The notes under the pieces: generated by a model | Databases searched by the model: none | Told to the model about the DNA's origin: nothing | Seen by the model: the letters and a program-made list of their open reading frames with translations, nothing else | Part shown: one piece after another, positions 36,366 to 45,983 of the stretch | Numbering within the stretch: the first letter of the stretch is position 1 | Layout of the letters: each line of letters begins with the position of its first letter | Translations under genes and position numbers: made by a program | Source: Pigmentiphaga sp. NML080357 | Lineage (GTDB): Bacteria; Pseudomonadota; Gammaproteobacteria; Burkholderiales; Burkholderiaceae_B | Length of the DNA stretch: 64,000 nucleotides | Assembly: GCF_002188465.1 (NCBI RefSeq) | Contig: NZ_NINW01000008.1 | Location: 62,001-126,000, forward strand | Direction: 5' to 3'

Positions 36366-36411
36366 CGAAAAACAACATCCCCATGCCGCCGCTGCCGGCC
36401 GCATGGGGATG
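36366..36411 (-). terminator. terminator of the efflux operon (minus strand)
   Basis: CATCCCCATGC pairs with GCATGGGGATG. On the minus strand the stem is followed by TTGTTTTTC, so it fits the end of the acrAB-nodT transcript. Confidence 0.75.
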
Positions 36412-36430
36412 CTCGCAAGATGAATGGCAA

Positions 36431-36456
36431 GGGGGCGCCGCGCGGCGCCCTTTTTT
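36431..36456 (+). terminator. second plus-strand terminator, overlapping the nodT stop
   Basis: GGGCGCCG and CGGCGCCC pair around CG and are followed by TTTTTT. The T-run overlaps the stop codon of the minus-strand nodT gene. Confidence 0.7.
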
Positions 36457-37978
36457 ATTGCACGGCAGGCACCGCCGCCCCGGCGGAAGCGAGGGTATTT
36501 TCTTCCCACCCTCCCCCAAGCGACTTGTACAGGCCCACCAGGTTGTTCAAGCGCTGCGTGCGCGCCTGCAACAGGCCCTGCTCGGCGGTGAACAGCTCGC
36601 GCTGGGCATCCAACAGTTGAAGATAACTGTCCACACCATTCCGGTAGCGCAGGTCCGACAACTCCAGGCTGCGGCGGGAAGCGTCCACCAATAGCTGCTG
36701 AGCCTGGATCTGCCGATCGAAAGTGCTCTTGGCGTCGAGCGCGTCGGCAACCTCGCGGAATGCCGTCTGGATGGTCTGCTCGTACTGGGCCACGGCGATG
36801 TTCTTGCGGGCTTCGGCCAGATCGCGGTTGGCGCGGTTGCGGCCGCCGTCGAAGATCGGCAGGCTGATCTGCGGCGCGAAGTTCCACGCCAGCGAACCGC
36901 TGTCGAACAAGCCGGACAACTGGCTGCTCGCCGTTCCGAAAGCGCCCGTCAACGCAATGCGCGGGAAAAAAGCGGCCCGCGCGGCGCCGATGTTGGCATT
37001 GGCGCTGCGCAACTGCTGCTCGGCCGCGCGGATATCGGGCCGGCGCTCGATCAGGTCGGAGGTCAGGCCCACCGGCACATCCGCCAGCAACGCCTGCGCG
37101 TCCAGCGGACGCGGCGGCGGAAGATCGGCCGGCAAGGGTTGCCCGATCAGCAGCACGATCGCGTTGGTGGCCTGGGCGCGATTGCGCTCGGCAATGGCCT
37201 GTTCCGACAGCGCGCTTTGAACCAGCGACTCGGCCTGCTGCAGTTCCAGCTCCGAAGCCGCGCCGGCGTCGTAGCGCATCTTGATCAGGTTGTACGAATC
37301 CTGCCGCGTCTTCAGCGTGCGCTGCGCGAGCGCGAGCAGCTCGTCGCTGGACCGCTCGTTCAGGTAGGCGTTGGCGAGCTGGGCGACCAGGCTGATCTGC
37401 GTGCTGCGGCGGGTTTCCTCGCTGGCCAGGTACTGCGCCAGCGCCGCTTCGCTCAGGCTGCGGACACGGCCGAACAGGTCCAGCTCGAACGCGGTCACGC
37501 CGAGGTTGACCTGGTATTGGCTGCCTATGGTCTGCTGGCGCGACGGCGAAAGATCGGCCGGTGTCCGCTGGCGGGTGCCATTGGCGTTGGCGTTGACCCC
37601 CGGGAACCGGTCCGCCCGCGTCACCCCGTATTGCGCCCGCGCCGCCTCGATGTTGAGCACGGCCACGCGCAGGTCGCGGTTGTTCTCCAGCGCCAGGCCG
37701 ATCAGCCGCTGCAGCCGTTCGTCGCCGAAGAACTGCCTCCAGCCGATGTCGGCCGCGGCCGGCTGCGAGCCCGCCGGGGCAGCGCCATGGGCGGAGAAAT
37801 CCGCCTCCACCGGCGCCGCCGGGCGCTCATAGGTCGGGATCAGCGAGCATCCGCTCAACAAGGCGGCGACAGCCACCGCCACGAGTTTCTTGCTCACGCC
37901 GGCGCCGCCGGCCAGCCTGGCGGGGCTGGCCGCCGCCCTGGAGGGCAGCGAACGCATTGCGCGTGGAAGTCGTTTCAT
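36455..37978 (-). CDS. outer-membrane efflux lipoprotein (NodT/OprM type)
   Basis: ATG 37978 with an AAGGAAA site gives 507 residues. A lipoprotein signal ends in LLSGCSL after an unusually long N-terminal stretch. The mature protein has the two TolC-like repeats: YERPAAPVEADF, helix-rich LENNRDLRVAVLNIEAA, RADRFPGVNANA, VTAFELDLFGRVRS, then RRPDIRAAEQQL and the second copy. TolC-like trimers form the outer-membrane duct of RND pumps. It starts one base after the acrB stop, so it is the third gene of the operon. Confidence 0.93.
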   Translation of the reverse strand: MKRLPRAMRSLPSRAAASPARLAGGAGVSKKLVAVAVAALLSGCSLIPTYERPAAPVEADFSAHGAAPAGSQPAAADIGWRQFFGDERLQRLIGLALENNRDLRVAVLNIEAARAQYGVTRADRFPGVNANANGTRQRTPADLSPSRQQTIGSQYQVNLGVTAFELDLFGRVRSLSEAALAQYLASEETRRSTQISLVAQLANAYLNERSSDELLALAQRTLKTRQDSYNLIKMRYDAGAASELELQQAESLVQSALSEQAIAERNRAQATNAIVLLIGQPLPADLPPPRPLDAQALLADVPVGLTSDLIERRPDIRAAEQQLRSANANIGAARAAFFPRIALTGAFGTASSQLSGLFDSGSLAWNFAPQISLPIFDGGRNRANRDLAEARKNIAVAQYEQTIQTAFREVADALDAKSTFDRQIQAQQLLVDASRRSLELSDLRYRNGVDSYLQLLDAQRELFTAEQGLLQARTQRLNNLVGLYKSLGGGWEENTLASAGAAVPAVQ

Positions 37979-37979
37979 A

Positions 37980-40900
37980 TCAATTTCCTTCATGCTTGAC
38001 CGCTCCCGCCGTGCCGGCATCGCCCTTCTTCGGCTCGTCGTCATGATGCCCCATGACGTGCAGCGATTCGGGCTTGGTCTTGAACAGCCTGAGCACCACC
38101 ACGAAGAACACCGGCACCAGGAACACCGCCAGCAGCGTGGCGGAGATCATGCCGCCCATCACGCCCGTACCGATGGCACGCTGCGCGCCCGAGCTCGCGC
38201 CGGTGGCGATGGCCAGGGGCAGCACGCCCAGGATGAACGCCAGCGACGTCATCACGATGGGGCGGAAGCGCAGGCGGGCCGCTTCGATGGTCGCTTCGGC
38301 CAGGCCCTTGCCTTCGGCGTAGAGGTCCTTGGCGAACTCGACGATCAGGATCGCGTTCTTGGCCGACAAGCCGATGATGGTGATCAGGCCCACCTTGAAG
38401 AATACGTCGTTGGGCATGCCCACCAGCGTGACCGCCAGCACCGCGCCCAGGATCCCCAGCGGCACCACCAGGATCACCGAGAACGGAATCGACCAGCTCT
38501 CGTACAGCGCCGCGAGCACCAGGAACACCACTAGCAGCGACAGCGTCAGCAGGATGGGCACCTGGGCGCCGGACACACGCTCTTGGAGCGATTGTCCCGT
38601 CCACTCGTAGCCGATACCCGGAGGCAGTTCCTGCACCAGCCGCTCCATTTCCGCCATTGCTTCGCCGGTACTGAAGCCCGGCTTGGCATCGCCCGAGATC
38701 TTGTAGGCCGGGTAGCCGTTGTAGCGGATCACCTGCACGGGCCCCTTGTCCCATTCGGAGGTGGCGAACGCCGAGAACGGCACCAGCCCGCCGCTGGCGT
38801 TGGCTGCGTAAAGGCGCAGCAGGTCGTCCGGCGACATGCGGTCCTGGGCTTCGGCCTGCACGACCACGCGCTGGACGCGGCCGACGTTGATGAAGTCATT
38901 GACCACGGCCGAGCCCACCGAGGTGGAAAGCGCCGTACGAATCGAATCGAACGACACGCCCAGGGCGTTGGCCTTTTCACGGTCGATCAGCAGGCGCAGT
39001 TGCGGCGCGTCTTCCAGGCCTTCGACCCGAGCGTAGGCGATCACCGGGCTCTTGGCGACCGCGCCCAGCAACTGGTCGCGGGCATCGCGCAGGGCATTGT
39101 GGCCCAGGCCGCCGCGGTCCTGCAGACGGAACGTGAAGCCAGTCGCGTTGCCCAGTTCGGGAATGGCCGGCGGCACGATCGAGAACACCATGGCGTCCTT
39201 GACGCGCGCGAAGAAACTTCCGTTGGCGCGCGAAGCCTCTGCCTGCGCCGACTCGTCCGCGCCGCGCTCGGACCAGTCCTTGAGCGTGGCGAACGACAGC
39301 GCCGCATTCTGGCCCATGCCCGAGAAGCTGAAGCCCATGATCGTGATGATGGACTTCACCGACGGACGCTCGCGATAGTGCGCCTCCATGGTCTCCACGG
39401 CTTCGCGCGTCCGGTTGGCCGAGGCGCCGGGCGGAGTCTGGATGTCGGTGATCACATAGCCCTGGTCTTCCGCCGGCAGGAACGACGATGGCAGGCGCAG
39501 GAAGGTATAACCCAGGACCACCAGGATCGCGAGATAGATGACCATGTAGCGCCCGGTCTTGGCCAGGATGCGTCCCACCCAGTTCTGATAGCCGTCCGCG
39601 GTGCGGTTGAAGCTGCGGTTGAACCAGCCGAAGAAACCCTTCTTGTCATGATGGGCGCCCTTCGGAATGGGCTTGAGCAGCGTGGCGCACAGGGCCGGCG
39701 TCAGGGACAGAGCCAGGAAGCCCGAGAACATGATGGACGTCGCCATGGCCAGCGAGAACTGCCGGTAGATCACCCCGACCGATCCGCTCATGAAGGCCAG
39801 CGGCAGGAACACGGCTGCCAGCACCAGCGTGATGCCGATGATGGCGCCGCTGATCTGCCCCATGGCCTTGCGCGTGGCTTCCTTGGGCGGCAGGCCCTCT
39901 TCCACCATGATCCGCTCGACGTTCTCCACCACCACGATGGCATCGTCCACCAGGATACCGATCACCAGCACCATGCCGAACATGGTCAGCACGTTGATCG
40001 AGAATCCGGCGACCAGCATGCACGCGAACGAGCCCATCAGGCAGATCGGCACGACGATGGAGGGAATCAGCGTATAGCGGAAGTTCTGCAGGAACAGGAA
40101 CATCACCAGGAACACCAGCACCATGGCCTCGACCAGGGTATGGAGCACCTTCTCGATCGACGCCTTTACAAAGGGCGAGGTGTCGTACGGGATGTCGTAT
40201 TTGTAGTCGGACGGGAAATAGGCCGCCAGTTCCTCCATCTTGGCCTTGACGCCCTCGGCCGCCGACAGCGCGTTCGCGCCCGGGGCCAGCTGAACCGCCA
40301 CGGCGGCGGTCGGCTTGCCGTTCAGGCGCGACGAGAACATGTAGGTCTCGGCGCCGACCTCGATGCGCGCCACATCGCGCAGGCGCACGGAAGAACCGTC
40401 CGGATTGGCGCGCAGCACGATGTTGCCGAACTCTTCCGGCGTGGCGAGCTGGCCGCGCACCGAGATGGTGGCGGTGATCTGCTGGTCCGGCAGGTTGGGT
40501 TGGTCGCCGATGGCGCCCGCGGGCAGCTGCACGTTCTGGCCCGCAATGGCGGCATTGACGTCCGCCGCGGACAGCTTGAAGCCCACCAGCTTGGCCGGAT
40601 CGATCCAGACGCGCATGGCGCGCTGCGATGCGAACAATTGCGCCCGGCCCACGCCGGGGATGCGGCGGATTTCACTCAGCACGTTGCGGGTCAGGTAGTC
40701 GCCCAGGCCCACTGCGTCGGTGCTCCCGCTCTCGGAGGACAGGGTCAGCACCAGCAGGAAGTTGGTGCTGGCCTTCTCCACCCGCAGGCCTTGCTGCAGC
40801 ACGGTCTGCGGCAGGCGGGACTCGACCCGCTTGATGCGGTTCTGCACGTCCACCGCAGCGAGGTCGGGATCGACGCCCGGCGCGAAGGTGATGTCGATTT

Positions 40901-41162
40901 CGGCGCGGCCGAAGTTGCTCTGCGACTCGAAGTACAACATGCCTTGCGCGCCGTTGAGCTCGTCCTCGATCAGGCTGGTGATCGACTGGGCCACCGTTTC
41001 GGCGGACGCGCCGGGGTAGGTCGCCGACACCGAAATGACCGGAGGCGCCACCGCCGGGTACTGCGACACGGGCAGGTTGGGAATGGCCAGGACGCCCGCC
41101 AGGATGATGAACAGCGCGACCACCCAGGCAAAAATCGGCCTGTTAATGAAAAATTGCGACAT
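37980..41162 (-). CDS. RND multidrug efflux inner-membrane transporter (AcrB/MexB type)
   Basis: This 1060-residue HAE1-type transporter has 12 expected transmembrane helices and two large periplasmic loops. Landmarks are MSQFFINRPIFAWVVAL at the N-terminus, the proton-relay Asp pair in GILVDDAIVVVENVER (TM4), and FLPLAFMSGSVG. It exports drugs, dyes and detergents across both membranes using proton motive force. It is about 10-15 residues longer than E. coli AcrB at the C-terminus (a charged DDEPKKGDAG tail). Substrates cannot be told from sequence. Confidence 0.94.
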   Translation of the reverse strand: MSQFFINRPIFAWVVALFIILAGVLAIPNLPVSQYPAVAPPVISVSATYPGASAETVAQSITSLIEDELNGAQGMLYFESQSNFGRAEIDITFAPGVDPDLAAVDVQNRIKRVESRLPQTVLQQGLRVEKASTNFLLVLTLSSESGSTDAVGLGDYLTRNVLSEIRRIPGVGRAQLFASQRAMRVWIDPAKLVGFKLSAADVNAAIAGQNVQLPAGAIGDQPNLPDQQITATISVRGQLATPEEFGNIVLRANPDGSSVRLRDVARIEVGAETYMFSSRLNGKPTAAVAVQLAPGANALSAAEGVKAKMEELAAYFPSDYKYDIPYDTSPFVKASIEKVLHTLVEAMVLVFLVMFLFLQNFRYTLIPSIVVPICLMGSFACMLVAGFSINVLTMFGMVLVIGILVDDAIVVVENVERIMVEEGLPPKEATRKAMGQISGAIIGITLVLAAVFLPLAFMSGSVGVIYRQFSLAMATSIMFSGFLALSLTPALCATLLKPIPKGAHHDKKGFFGWFNRSFNRTADGYQNWVGRILAKTGRYMVIYLAILVVLGYTFLRLPSSFLPAEDQGYVITDIQTPPGASANRTREAVETMEAHYRERPSVKSIITIMGFSFSGMGQNAALSFATLKDWSERGADESAQAEASRANGSFFARVKDAMVFSIVPPAIPELGNATGFTFRLQDRGGLGHNALRDARDQLLGAVAKSPVIAYARVEGLEDAPQLRLLIDREKANALGVSFDSIRTALSTSVGSAVVNDFINVGRVQRVVVQAEAQDRMSPDDLLRLYAANASGGLVPFSAFATSEWDKGPVQVIRYNGYPAYKISGDAKPGFSTGEAMAEMERLVQELPPGIGYEWTGQSLQERVSGAQVPILLTLSLLVVFLVLAALYESWSIPFSVILVVPLGILGAVLAVTLVGMPNDVFFKVGLITIIGLSAKNAILIVEFAKDLYAEGKGLAEATIEAARLRFRPIVMTSLAFILGVLPLAIATGASSGAQRAIGTGVMGGMISATLLAVFLVPVFFVVVLRLFKTKPESLHVMGHHDDEPKKGDAGTAGAVKHEGN

Positions 41163-41313
41163 GTCTGGTGACTCTCTTAGAGAAGCTTCGGGCGGCCCGA
41201 CGGGACCCGGCTCGAAGTCGACGAAGCCGGGTTCGCCCTGCCTGCGTCTCGACCGGGCCGGCTTTCACCGGCCCGCGCGCCCGGGGCTGCCTTCGCTCCG
41301 GACGCCGTACTGA

Positions 41314-42528
41314 TCACGACTTGCTGCCTTGGGCCGCCGCCGGCTGCGTGCCGGAAGCGGGCGCTCCGGCTGCGGGCTTCCAGGGCACCGGCTTGACCTG
41401 CGCCCCCGGGCGTATCTTCTGGAAGCCTTCGACGATGACCACGTCGTTGGGCTTGAGGCCTTGCGTCACGATCCAGCGATCGCCCACCGCCGCGCCGGTC
41501 TGGATCGGCCGCGGCTCGACCTTGTTCTCGGCGCCGACCACGAATACCGAGGCATCGCCGTTGGCGCCGCGCTGCACGGCCTGCTGCGGCACGGTGATCG
41601 CCGCCTCGTCGATGCCCTGCTCGACCCGCACCCGCACGTACATGCCCGGCAACAGCACGTTGTTCGGGTTGGGGAACTCGGCGCGCAAGGTGACCTGGCC
41701 GGTGCTCTGGTCGACGGTGACGTCCGAGAACAGCAGCTTGCCGGTCAACGGATAGCGGGATCCGTCGTCCAGCACCAGGGACACACGGGCTTCGTTGGGC
41801 GCGACCTGCTTGATTTTGCCGCTGTCGAAAGCCGACCGCAGCTGGCTGAGTTGCGCCACGGACTGCGTGAAGTTCGCGTAGATCGGATCCAGGCGCTGGA
41901 TGACCGCCAGCGGCGTGACCTCGCCCTGACCGACCAGCGCGCCCTCGGTGACCAGCGCACGGCCGATGCGGCCCGAAATGGGTGCCGTCACGGTCGCATA
42001 GTCGAGGCTGAGCTTGGTGCGATCGAGCGCCGCCTTGCTTGCCGACACCGCCGCTTGGGCCTGCTTGTACGCGGCAACGGCGTTGTCATACTCCTGCTTG
42101 CTGACGGCGTTCGCCTTGACCAGCGGCTCGTAGCGCTCGGCCAGCATGCGGGCCTGGTACAGGTTGGCCTCGTCACGCTCGAGATTCGCCTTGGCGCTGT
42201 TGTAGTCGGCCTGGAAAGGCGCCGGATCGATCTTGAACAGCAGTTGCCCAGCCTTGACGTCGGTGCCTTCGCGGAACGCCCGCTGCAGCACGATTCCCGC
42301 GACCCGCGCCCTTACTTCGGCGATGCGGGTCGCTTCCAGGCGGCCGGGCAGTTCGTTGACGATGACTTCCTTCGTGGGCGTGACGGTAACCGTACCGATC
42401 TCCATGGGAGGAGGCGCCCCCGCGCCCTGCTGTGCGCCACCGTTTCCCTTGCCGCATGCGGACAACGCCAGCAAGGTGGCCAGCGATACCGCGCCTAGCA
42501 GATAAGGTGAGCGTCTTTTGCGTTGCAT
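41314..42528 (-). CDS. RND efflux periplasmic adaptor (AcrA/MexA type)
   Basis: The 404-residue membrane-fusion lipoprotein has a signal with lipobox LSAC. The lipoyl/hairpin/beta-barrel order of the family follows (RARVAGIVLQRAFREGTDVKAGQLLFKIDP, then a coiled-coil hairpin rich in Ala/Glu/Leu, then LDYATVTAPISGRIGRA). It links the transporter to the outer-membrane duct. A 151-base gap with two hairpins separates it from acrB. The probable operator at 42679-42708 is about 150 bases upstream. Confidence 0.93.
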   Translation of the reverse strand: MQRKRRSPYLLGAVSLATLLALSACGKGNGGAQQGAGAPPPMEIGTVTVTPTKEVIVNELPGRLEATRIAEVRARVAGIVLQRAFREGTDVKAGQLLFKIDPAPFQADYNSAKANLERDEANLYQARMLAERYEPLVKANAVSKQEYDNAVAAYKQAQAAVSASKAALDRTKLSLDYATVTAPISGRIGRALVTEGALVGQGEVTPLAVIQRLDPIYANFTQSVAQLSQLRSAFDSGKIKQVAPNEARVSLVLDDGSRYPLTGKLLFSDVTVDQSTGQVTLRAEFPNPNNVLLPGMYVRVRVEQGIDEAAITVPQQAVQRGANGDASVFVVGAENKVEPRPIQTGAAVGDRWIVTQGLKPNDVVIVEGFQKIRPGAQVKPVPWKPAAGAPASGTQPAAAQGSKS

Positions 42529-43055
42529 AGCATTCCTCTAGGCATATGACGTCGCGGCAAGGATGAAGCCGAAACGTAGTCGAAATCCCGGGATGACGAA
42601 AGCCTTGCGCGTCCGGCGGCCGAGGGCGTGGCGCCCGGTGCGGACGAGAAGACATTGCGGACATCATGAAGCAAGCGATTATACAAACATTCATGGATGT
42701 TTGTATAAAAAGAACGACTTTTTTTGTTTCGCCATTTGAGCGCCGAAAGATGTCAAGCCGGCATAAACCCGGGTGAGACTAGGGCTTTTCCTGGCTTGCG
42801 CTGGCGTCCGATGCGGCATGCGCTCCCGAGAAAGAATGCTCCCACATTTTCCGAGGGAACTGCTGCGCGATTTGTGATTTTGCTTTGCTCGCGTTGCGGC
42901 ATAAACAACACTACCGGCGGCATCGACGCGGCCCCCCACCTTTGCCGCTCCCTTGCCCCGCGGCGAACCAGCCCGTGCACGCGCGCGCCGGGATCGGTTT
43001 ATAGTTTCGCCGTGCGCCCCGAGCGCCTAGGCACCGCACGAAAAAAGGAAGCCCC
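42529..43055. other. divergent gap between the efflux operon and ypfJ
   Basis: Apart from the AcrR-type palindrome and a ttttttt tract at 42719, this 527-base gap has no protein-coding frame with support. A TATAGT box at 43000 is a possible -10 element for ypfJ. The frame at 42724-43146 overlaps ypfJ in another frame and is rejected. Confidence 0.45.
42679..42708. promoter_or_regulatory. 30-bp near-perfect palindrome upstream of acrA (AcrR-type operator)
   Basis: Arms TTATACAAACAT and ATGTTTGTATAA flank T-CATG-G; only one position pair is mismatched, and the centre is 42693/42694. The arm and centre design resembles TtgR- and AcrR-type operators, and a matching 32-base palindrome lies upstream of the AcrR-like gene at 47151-47182. 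It is about 150 bases before the acrA start. Confidence 0.8.
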
Positions 43056-43907
43056 ATGCGTCTGGACAACGGCCGTGAAAGCAACAACATCGAAGACCGG
43101 CGCGGCGGCGGCCCCCGGCTGGGCGGCCGCGGTTCGCTCGGCCTAGGCGCGGTGGTGCTCGCGCTGGTCGCCATGTATTTCGGCGTCGACCCGTCGGTCG
43201 TGCTCGATCTCGCCTCCGGCCCCGGCACCGCGGTCCAGCAGCCCGCAGGAGCTCCCCCGGCCGACGACCCGCAGGCCCAGTTCGTCTCCAAGGTGCTGGC
43301 CGACACCGAAGACACCTGGGGCGAGATCTTCCGCGCCTCGGGCGGCCGCTACACCGAACCCAAGCTGGTGCTCTACTCGGGCGCGACCGGAACGGCCTGC
43401 GGCACGGGCCAGGCCGCAATGGGCCCGTTCTATTGTCCCGGCGACACACGGGTCTATCTCGACATGAGCTTTTTCGGCGAGATGCAGCGCCGCCTGAACG
43501 CCCCGGGGGACTTCGCCCGCGCCTATGTGATCGCCCACGAGATCGGCCACCACGTCCAGAATCTGCTGGGCACCGCCGAACGCGTCAGCCGCCAGCAGCG
43601 GAGCGCGAGTCCGGCCGAGGCCAACCAGCTCTCGGTGCGGATGGAACTCCAGGCCGACTGCTATGCGGGCATCTGGGCCCACCATGCCAACCAGAGCAGG
43701 CAGATACTCGAGCCCGGAGACGTGGAAGAGGCGCTGAACGCCGCCTCCGCCATCGGCGACGACCGGCTGCAGAAAGAGGCGCAGGGATACGTCGTGCCCG
43801 ACGCCTTCACGCACGGCACGTCGGCGCAGCGCGTGCGCTGGTTCAAGCGCGGCCTGGAAACCGGCGACCCGCGCCAGTGCGATACGTTCGCGGCGGCTTC
43901 GCTGTAG
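43056..43907 (+). CDS. YpfJ-family neutral zinc metallopeptidase-like protein
   Basis: The 283-residue protein has an N-terminal membrane anchor (about residues 24-45, LGLGAVVLALVAMYFGV) and a zinc-protease fold with HEIGHH at the metal site and MELQADCYAGIWAHHA downstream. It matches the YpfJ/PF04228 neutral zinc metallopeptidase family. Its substrate is unknown. ATG 43056 follows AAGGAAG. It is convergent with cfa, with a terminator between them. Confidence 0.86.
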   Translation: MRLDNGRESNNIEDRRGGGPRLGGRGSLGLGAVVLALVAMYFGVDPSVVLDLASGPGTAVQQPAGAPPADDPQAQFVSKVLADTEDTWGEIFRASGGRYTEPKLVLYSGATGTACGTGQAAMGPFYCPGDTRVYLDMSFFGEMQRRLNAPGDFARAYVIAHEIGHHVQNLLGTAERVSRQQRSASPAEANQLSVRMELQADCYAGIWAHHANQSRQILEPGDVEEALNAASAIGDDRLQKEAQGYVVPDAFTHGTSAQRVRWFKRGLETGDPRQCDTFAAASL

Positions 43908-43931
43908 GCTGGCAACCCGAGCCAAAGAACC

Positions 43932-43959
43932 AATGGGCCCCGGCGCCACGGGGCCCATT
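43932..43959. terminator. bidirectional hairpin between ypfJ and cfa
   Basis: AATGGGCCCCG pairs with CGGGGCCCATT, followed by T residues. It serves both converging transcripts. Confidence 0.75.
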
Positions 43960-43977
43960 TCGCATCGGCTGGCGCCG

Positions 43978-45231
43978 TCAGCCGTACATGTAGCCGCGCC
44001 GGAATGGGTAAGCCTGGCCCGGCGGGTTGTCGAGTTCGGTGCTGTCGAACGTGCCCTGCCGCTGGCACAGCACCTGGTTCAGCGAAATCCAACCCTGCTC
44101 GAACGCCATCGCACAGCCCGACAGGTACAGCCGGTAGGCCCGGACCGACTTGGCGCCCTGCTCGCCCGACAATATCCGATAGGCCTCGTCCAGCTTGGCT
44201 TCCAGGCCATCGCTCCAGGCCCATAGCGTGCGGGCATAGTGCGGACGCAGATTCTCCACGTCGACCGCCTCGAGCCCGCCGTCGCTAAGCGTTTCCAACA
44301 CCTTGCTGACGTGGACCAGTTCGCCGCCGGGGAATATGTACTTCTCGATGAAGTCGCCCATGCCGCTCCCCAGTTGGGCGTTATAGGTGCCGCCGGAAGT
44401 AATGCCATGGTTCATCACCAGGCCGCCGGGACGCAACAGGCGGCGGATTTTGGCGAAATAGGCGGTCAGCTGAGCGCGGCCCACATGCTCGAACATGCCG
44501 ACCGAAGCGATTTTGTCGTACGGCTGCGTTTCCTCGAGCTTGCGGTAATCCAGGAGCAGCATGCGTACCCGGTTCTTGAGCCCTTTTTCCTCGATGAGGC
44601 GGTTGACGTGGGCATGCTGGTTCTTCGACAGCGTAATTCCGGTCGCGTCCACACCGTAGTTTTCCGCCGCCCACAGCAGCAGGCCGCCCCAACCGGCGCC
44701 GATGTCGAGAAAGCGCTCGCCCTGCTGCAGTCTCAATTTGCGGCAAATATGATCAAGCTTGGCCTCCTGGGCCTGGGCCAGCGTCATATTCGAATCGCGA
44801 TAATACGCACACGAATAGACGCGGCGCGGATCTTGCCACAAGCCGTAGAAATCGTCGGACAGGTCGTAGTGGAATTCGATCTGGCGGGCGTCGCGCTCGA
44901 TGGAGTGGCGCATGACCGAGGCCGCCTTGCGCCCCATTTCGGTCAGCCATCCCGGGCGGGAGTTGTCGACGGGCGACTCTTTCAGTATGGCCGCAGCGGC
45001 GGCCATCAGGTCGCGCATGTTGCCGGTAATATCGACACGCCCTTCGACGTAGTCTTCGCCGAGCGCGCCGATTCGCCCCCTCACGAGGTGGGACAACGAA
45101 CGCAGTGTTTTGAACTTGAACCCGACCTTGGGATTGTCGGCCCCGAGCTTGGTGCCGTCGGGCAGTATCAGCTGGACGGGAACGGGTAATGCGGCAAGTT
45201 GACGTTCAGCCTGAGAAAAAAGTGCATTCAT
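43978..45231 (-). CDS. cfa: cyclopropane-fatty-acyl-phospholipid synthase
   Basis: The 417-residue SAM-dependent enzyme modifies unsaturated acyl chains of membrane phospholipids. It shows the SAM-binding FLDIGAGWGGLLLWAAE and a typical N-terminal region with VHLRF-like strands. Active-site landmarks such as GMFEHVG and ITSGGTYNA are visible, and the overall length is close to the E. coli 382. ATG 45231 is the start. Cyclopropanation increases acid tolerance, but regulation is not evident here. It is convergent with ypfJ. Confidence 0.93.
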   Translation of the reverse strand: MNALFSQAERQLAALPVPVQLILPDGTKLGADNPKVGFKFKTLRSLSHLVRGRIGALGEDYVEGRVDITGNMRDLMAAAAAILKESPVDNSRPGWLTEMGRKAASVMRHSIERDARQIEFHYDLSDDFYGLWQDPRRVYSCAYYRDSNMTLAQAQEAKLDHICRKLRLQQGERFLDIGAGWGGLLLWAAENYGVDATGITLSKNQHAHVNRLIEEKGLKNRVRMLLLDYRKLEETQPYDKIASVGMFEHVGRAQLTAYFAKIRRLLRPGGLVMNHGITSGGTYNAQLGSGMGDFIEKYIFPGGELVHVSKVLETLSDGGLEAVDVENLRPHYARTLWAWSDGLEAKLDEAYRILSGEQGAKSVRAYRLYLSGCAMAFEQGWISLNQVLCQRQGTFDSTELDNPPGQAYPFRRGYMYG

Positions 45232-45440
45232 GAAGGGTTTTCCGTATTCACAACCTGTCGGCCGCGACAGACGCGCGTTTTATCGGCGCACAACCCTCGT
45301 CAGGCAAAGCCCCCCTCTTGGTCGGCGCCATTTCGGTAGACCAAATCCGTAACCACTTTGCTTGCTTTTTTATCCTAGCACCAAAAACGCAGCGCGTTCA
45401 TGCCGCGACCGGCGCATCGCCCCAGGCGGAAAAACCCTGC

Positions 45441-45983
45441 TCAGGATACGGGATGCAGTGTTTCCGGCGCCAACCGGACGATTTCCGCTCCGTTTCCGAA
45501 CCAGGCCTCGCCGTCCTGCACGTTGCATTGAAGCTGCATGGAACGCTCGGCCAGGCCGGCTACGGCAGAGGTAGACTCGGGCTCGAGCCGGAAAACGCGC
45601 AGATTATCGAGCCGGGAAAGCCTGTTCCGGTTCTGGCCCCACCAGCCGTCGGCGGTGCGTCCGTATGCATAAAGAATGACCTGCCGGGCCCTGGCGCAGG
45701 CCTTGCGCAGCCATTTCTCGTCGGGCAGGCCGACTTCTATCCATGTTTCGATCGCGCCGGTCAGGTCCTTGCGCCACAAATCGGGCTCGTCGTCGATGCA
45801 CAGCCCGCGGGCGAAGGCCAGCCCTTCTTCCGCGTTCAACGCGAAAGCCAGCACCCGCACCATCATTCTCTCGTCCGTTTCGGACGGGTGCCGCGCTATC
45901 ACCAGGGAATGCTCGGCGTAGTACCCCCTGTCCATATCCGCTACCTGCAGCACCGCCTTGTAAACCACTGAACGAAGAGCCAT
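45441..45983 (-). CDS. yaeQ: YaeQ family protein
   Basis: The 180-residue protein begins MALRSVVYKAVLQVADMDRGYY and has the HPSETDERMMVRVLAFAL core with the conserved acidic DEPDLW region. This matches YaeQ, a PD-(D/E)XK nuclease-fold family of unclear cellular role; E. coli YaeQ was once thought to replace RfaH. Length is normal for the family. It is about 210 bases upstream of cfa on the same strand; that gap holds no gene. Confidence 0.85.
   Translation of the reverse strand: MALRSVVYKAVLQVADMDRGYYAEHSLVIARHPSETDERMMVRVLAFALNAEEGLAFARGLCIDDEPDLWRKDLTGAIETWIEVGLPDEKWLRKACARARQVILYAYGRTADGWWGQNRNRLSRLDNLRVFRLEPESTSAVAGLAERSMQLQCNVQDGEAWFGNGAEIVRLAPETLHPVS

Noticed and set aside
38583..41171. 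862-codon plus-strand frame over acrB
   Set aside because: Antisense shadow of the pump gene; His- and Gln-rich product without fold.
42724..43146. 140-codon frame upstream of ypfJ
   Set aside because: Overlaps ypfJ in another frame and has no ribosome site or domain.
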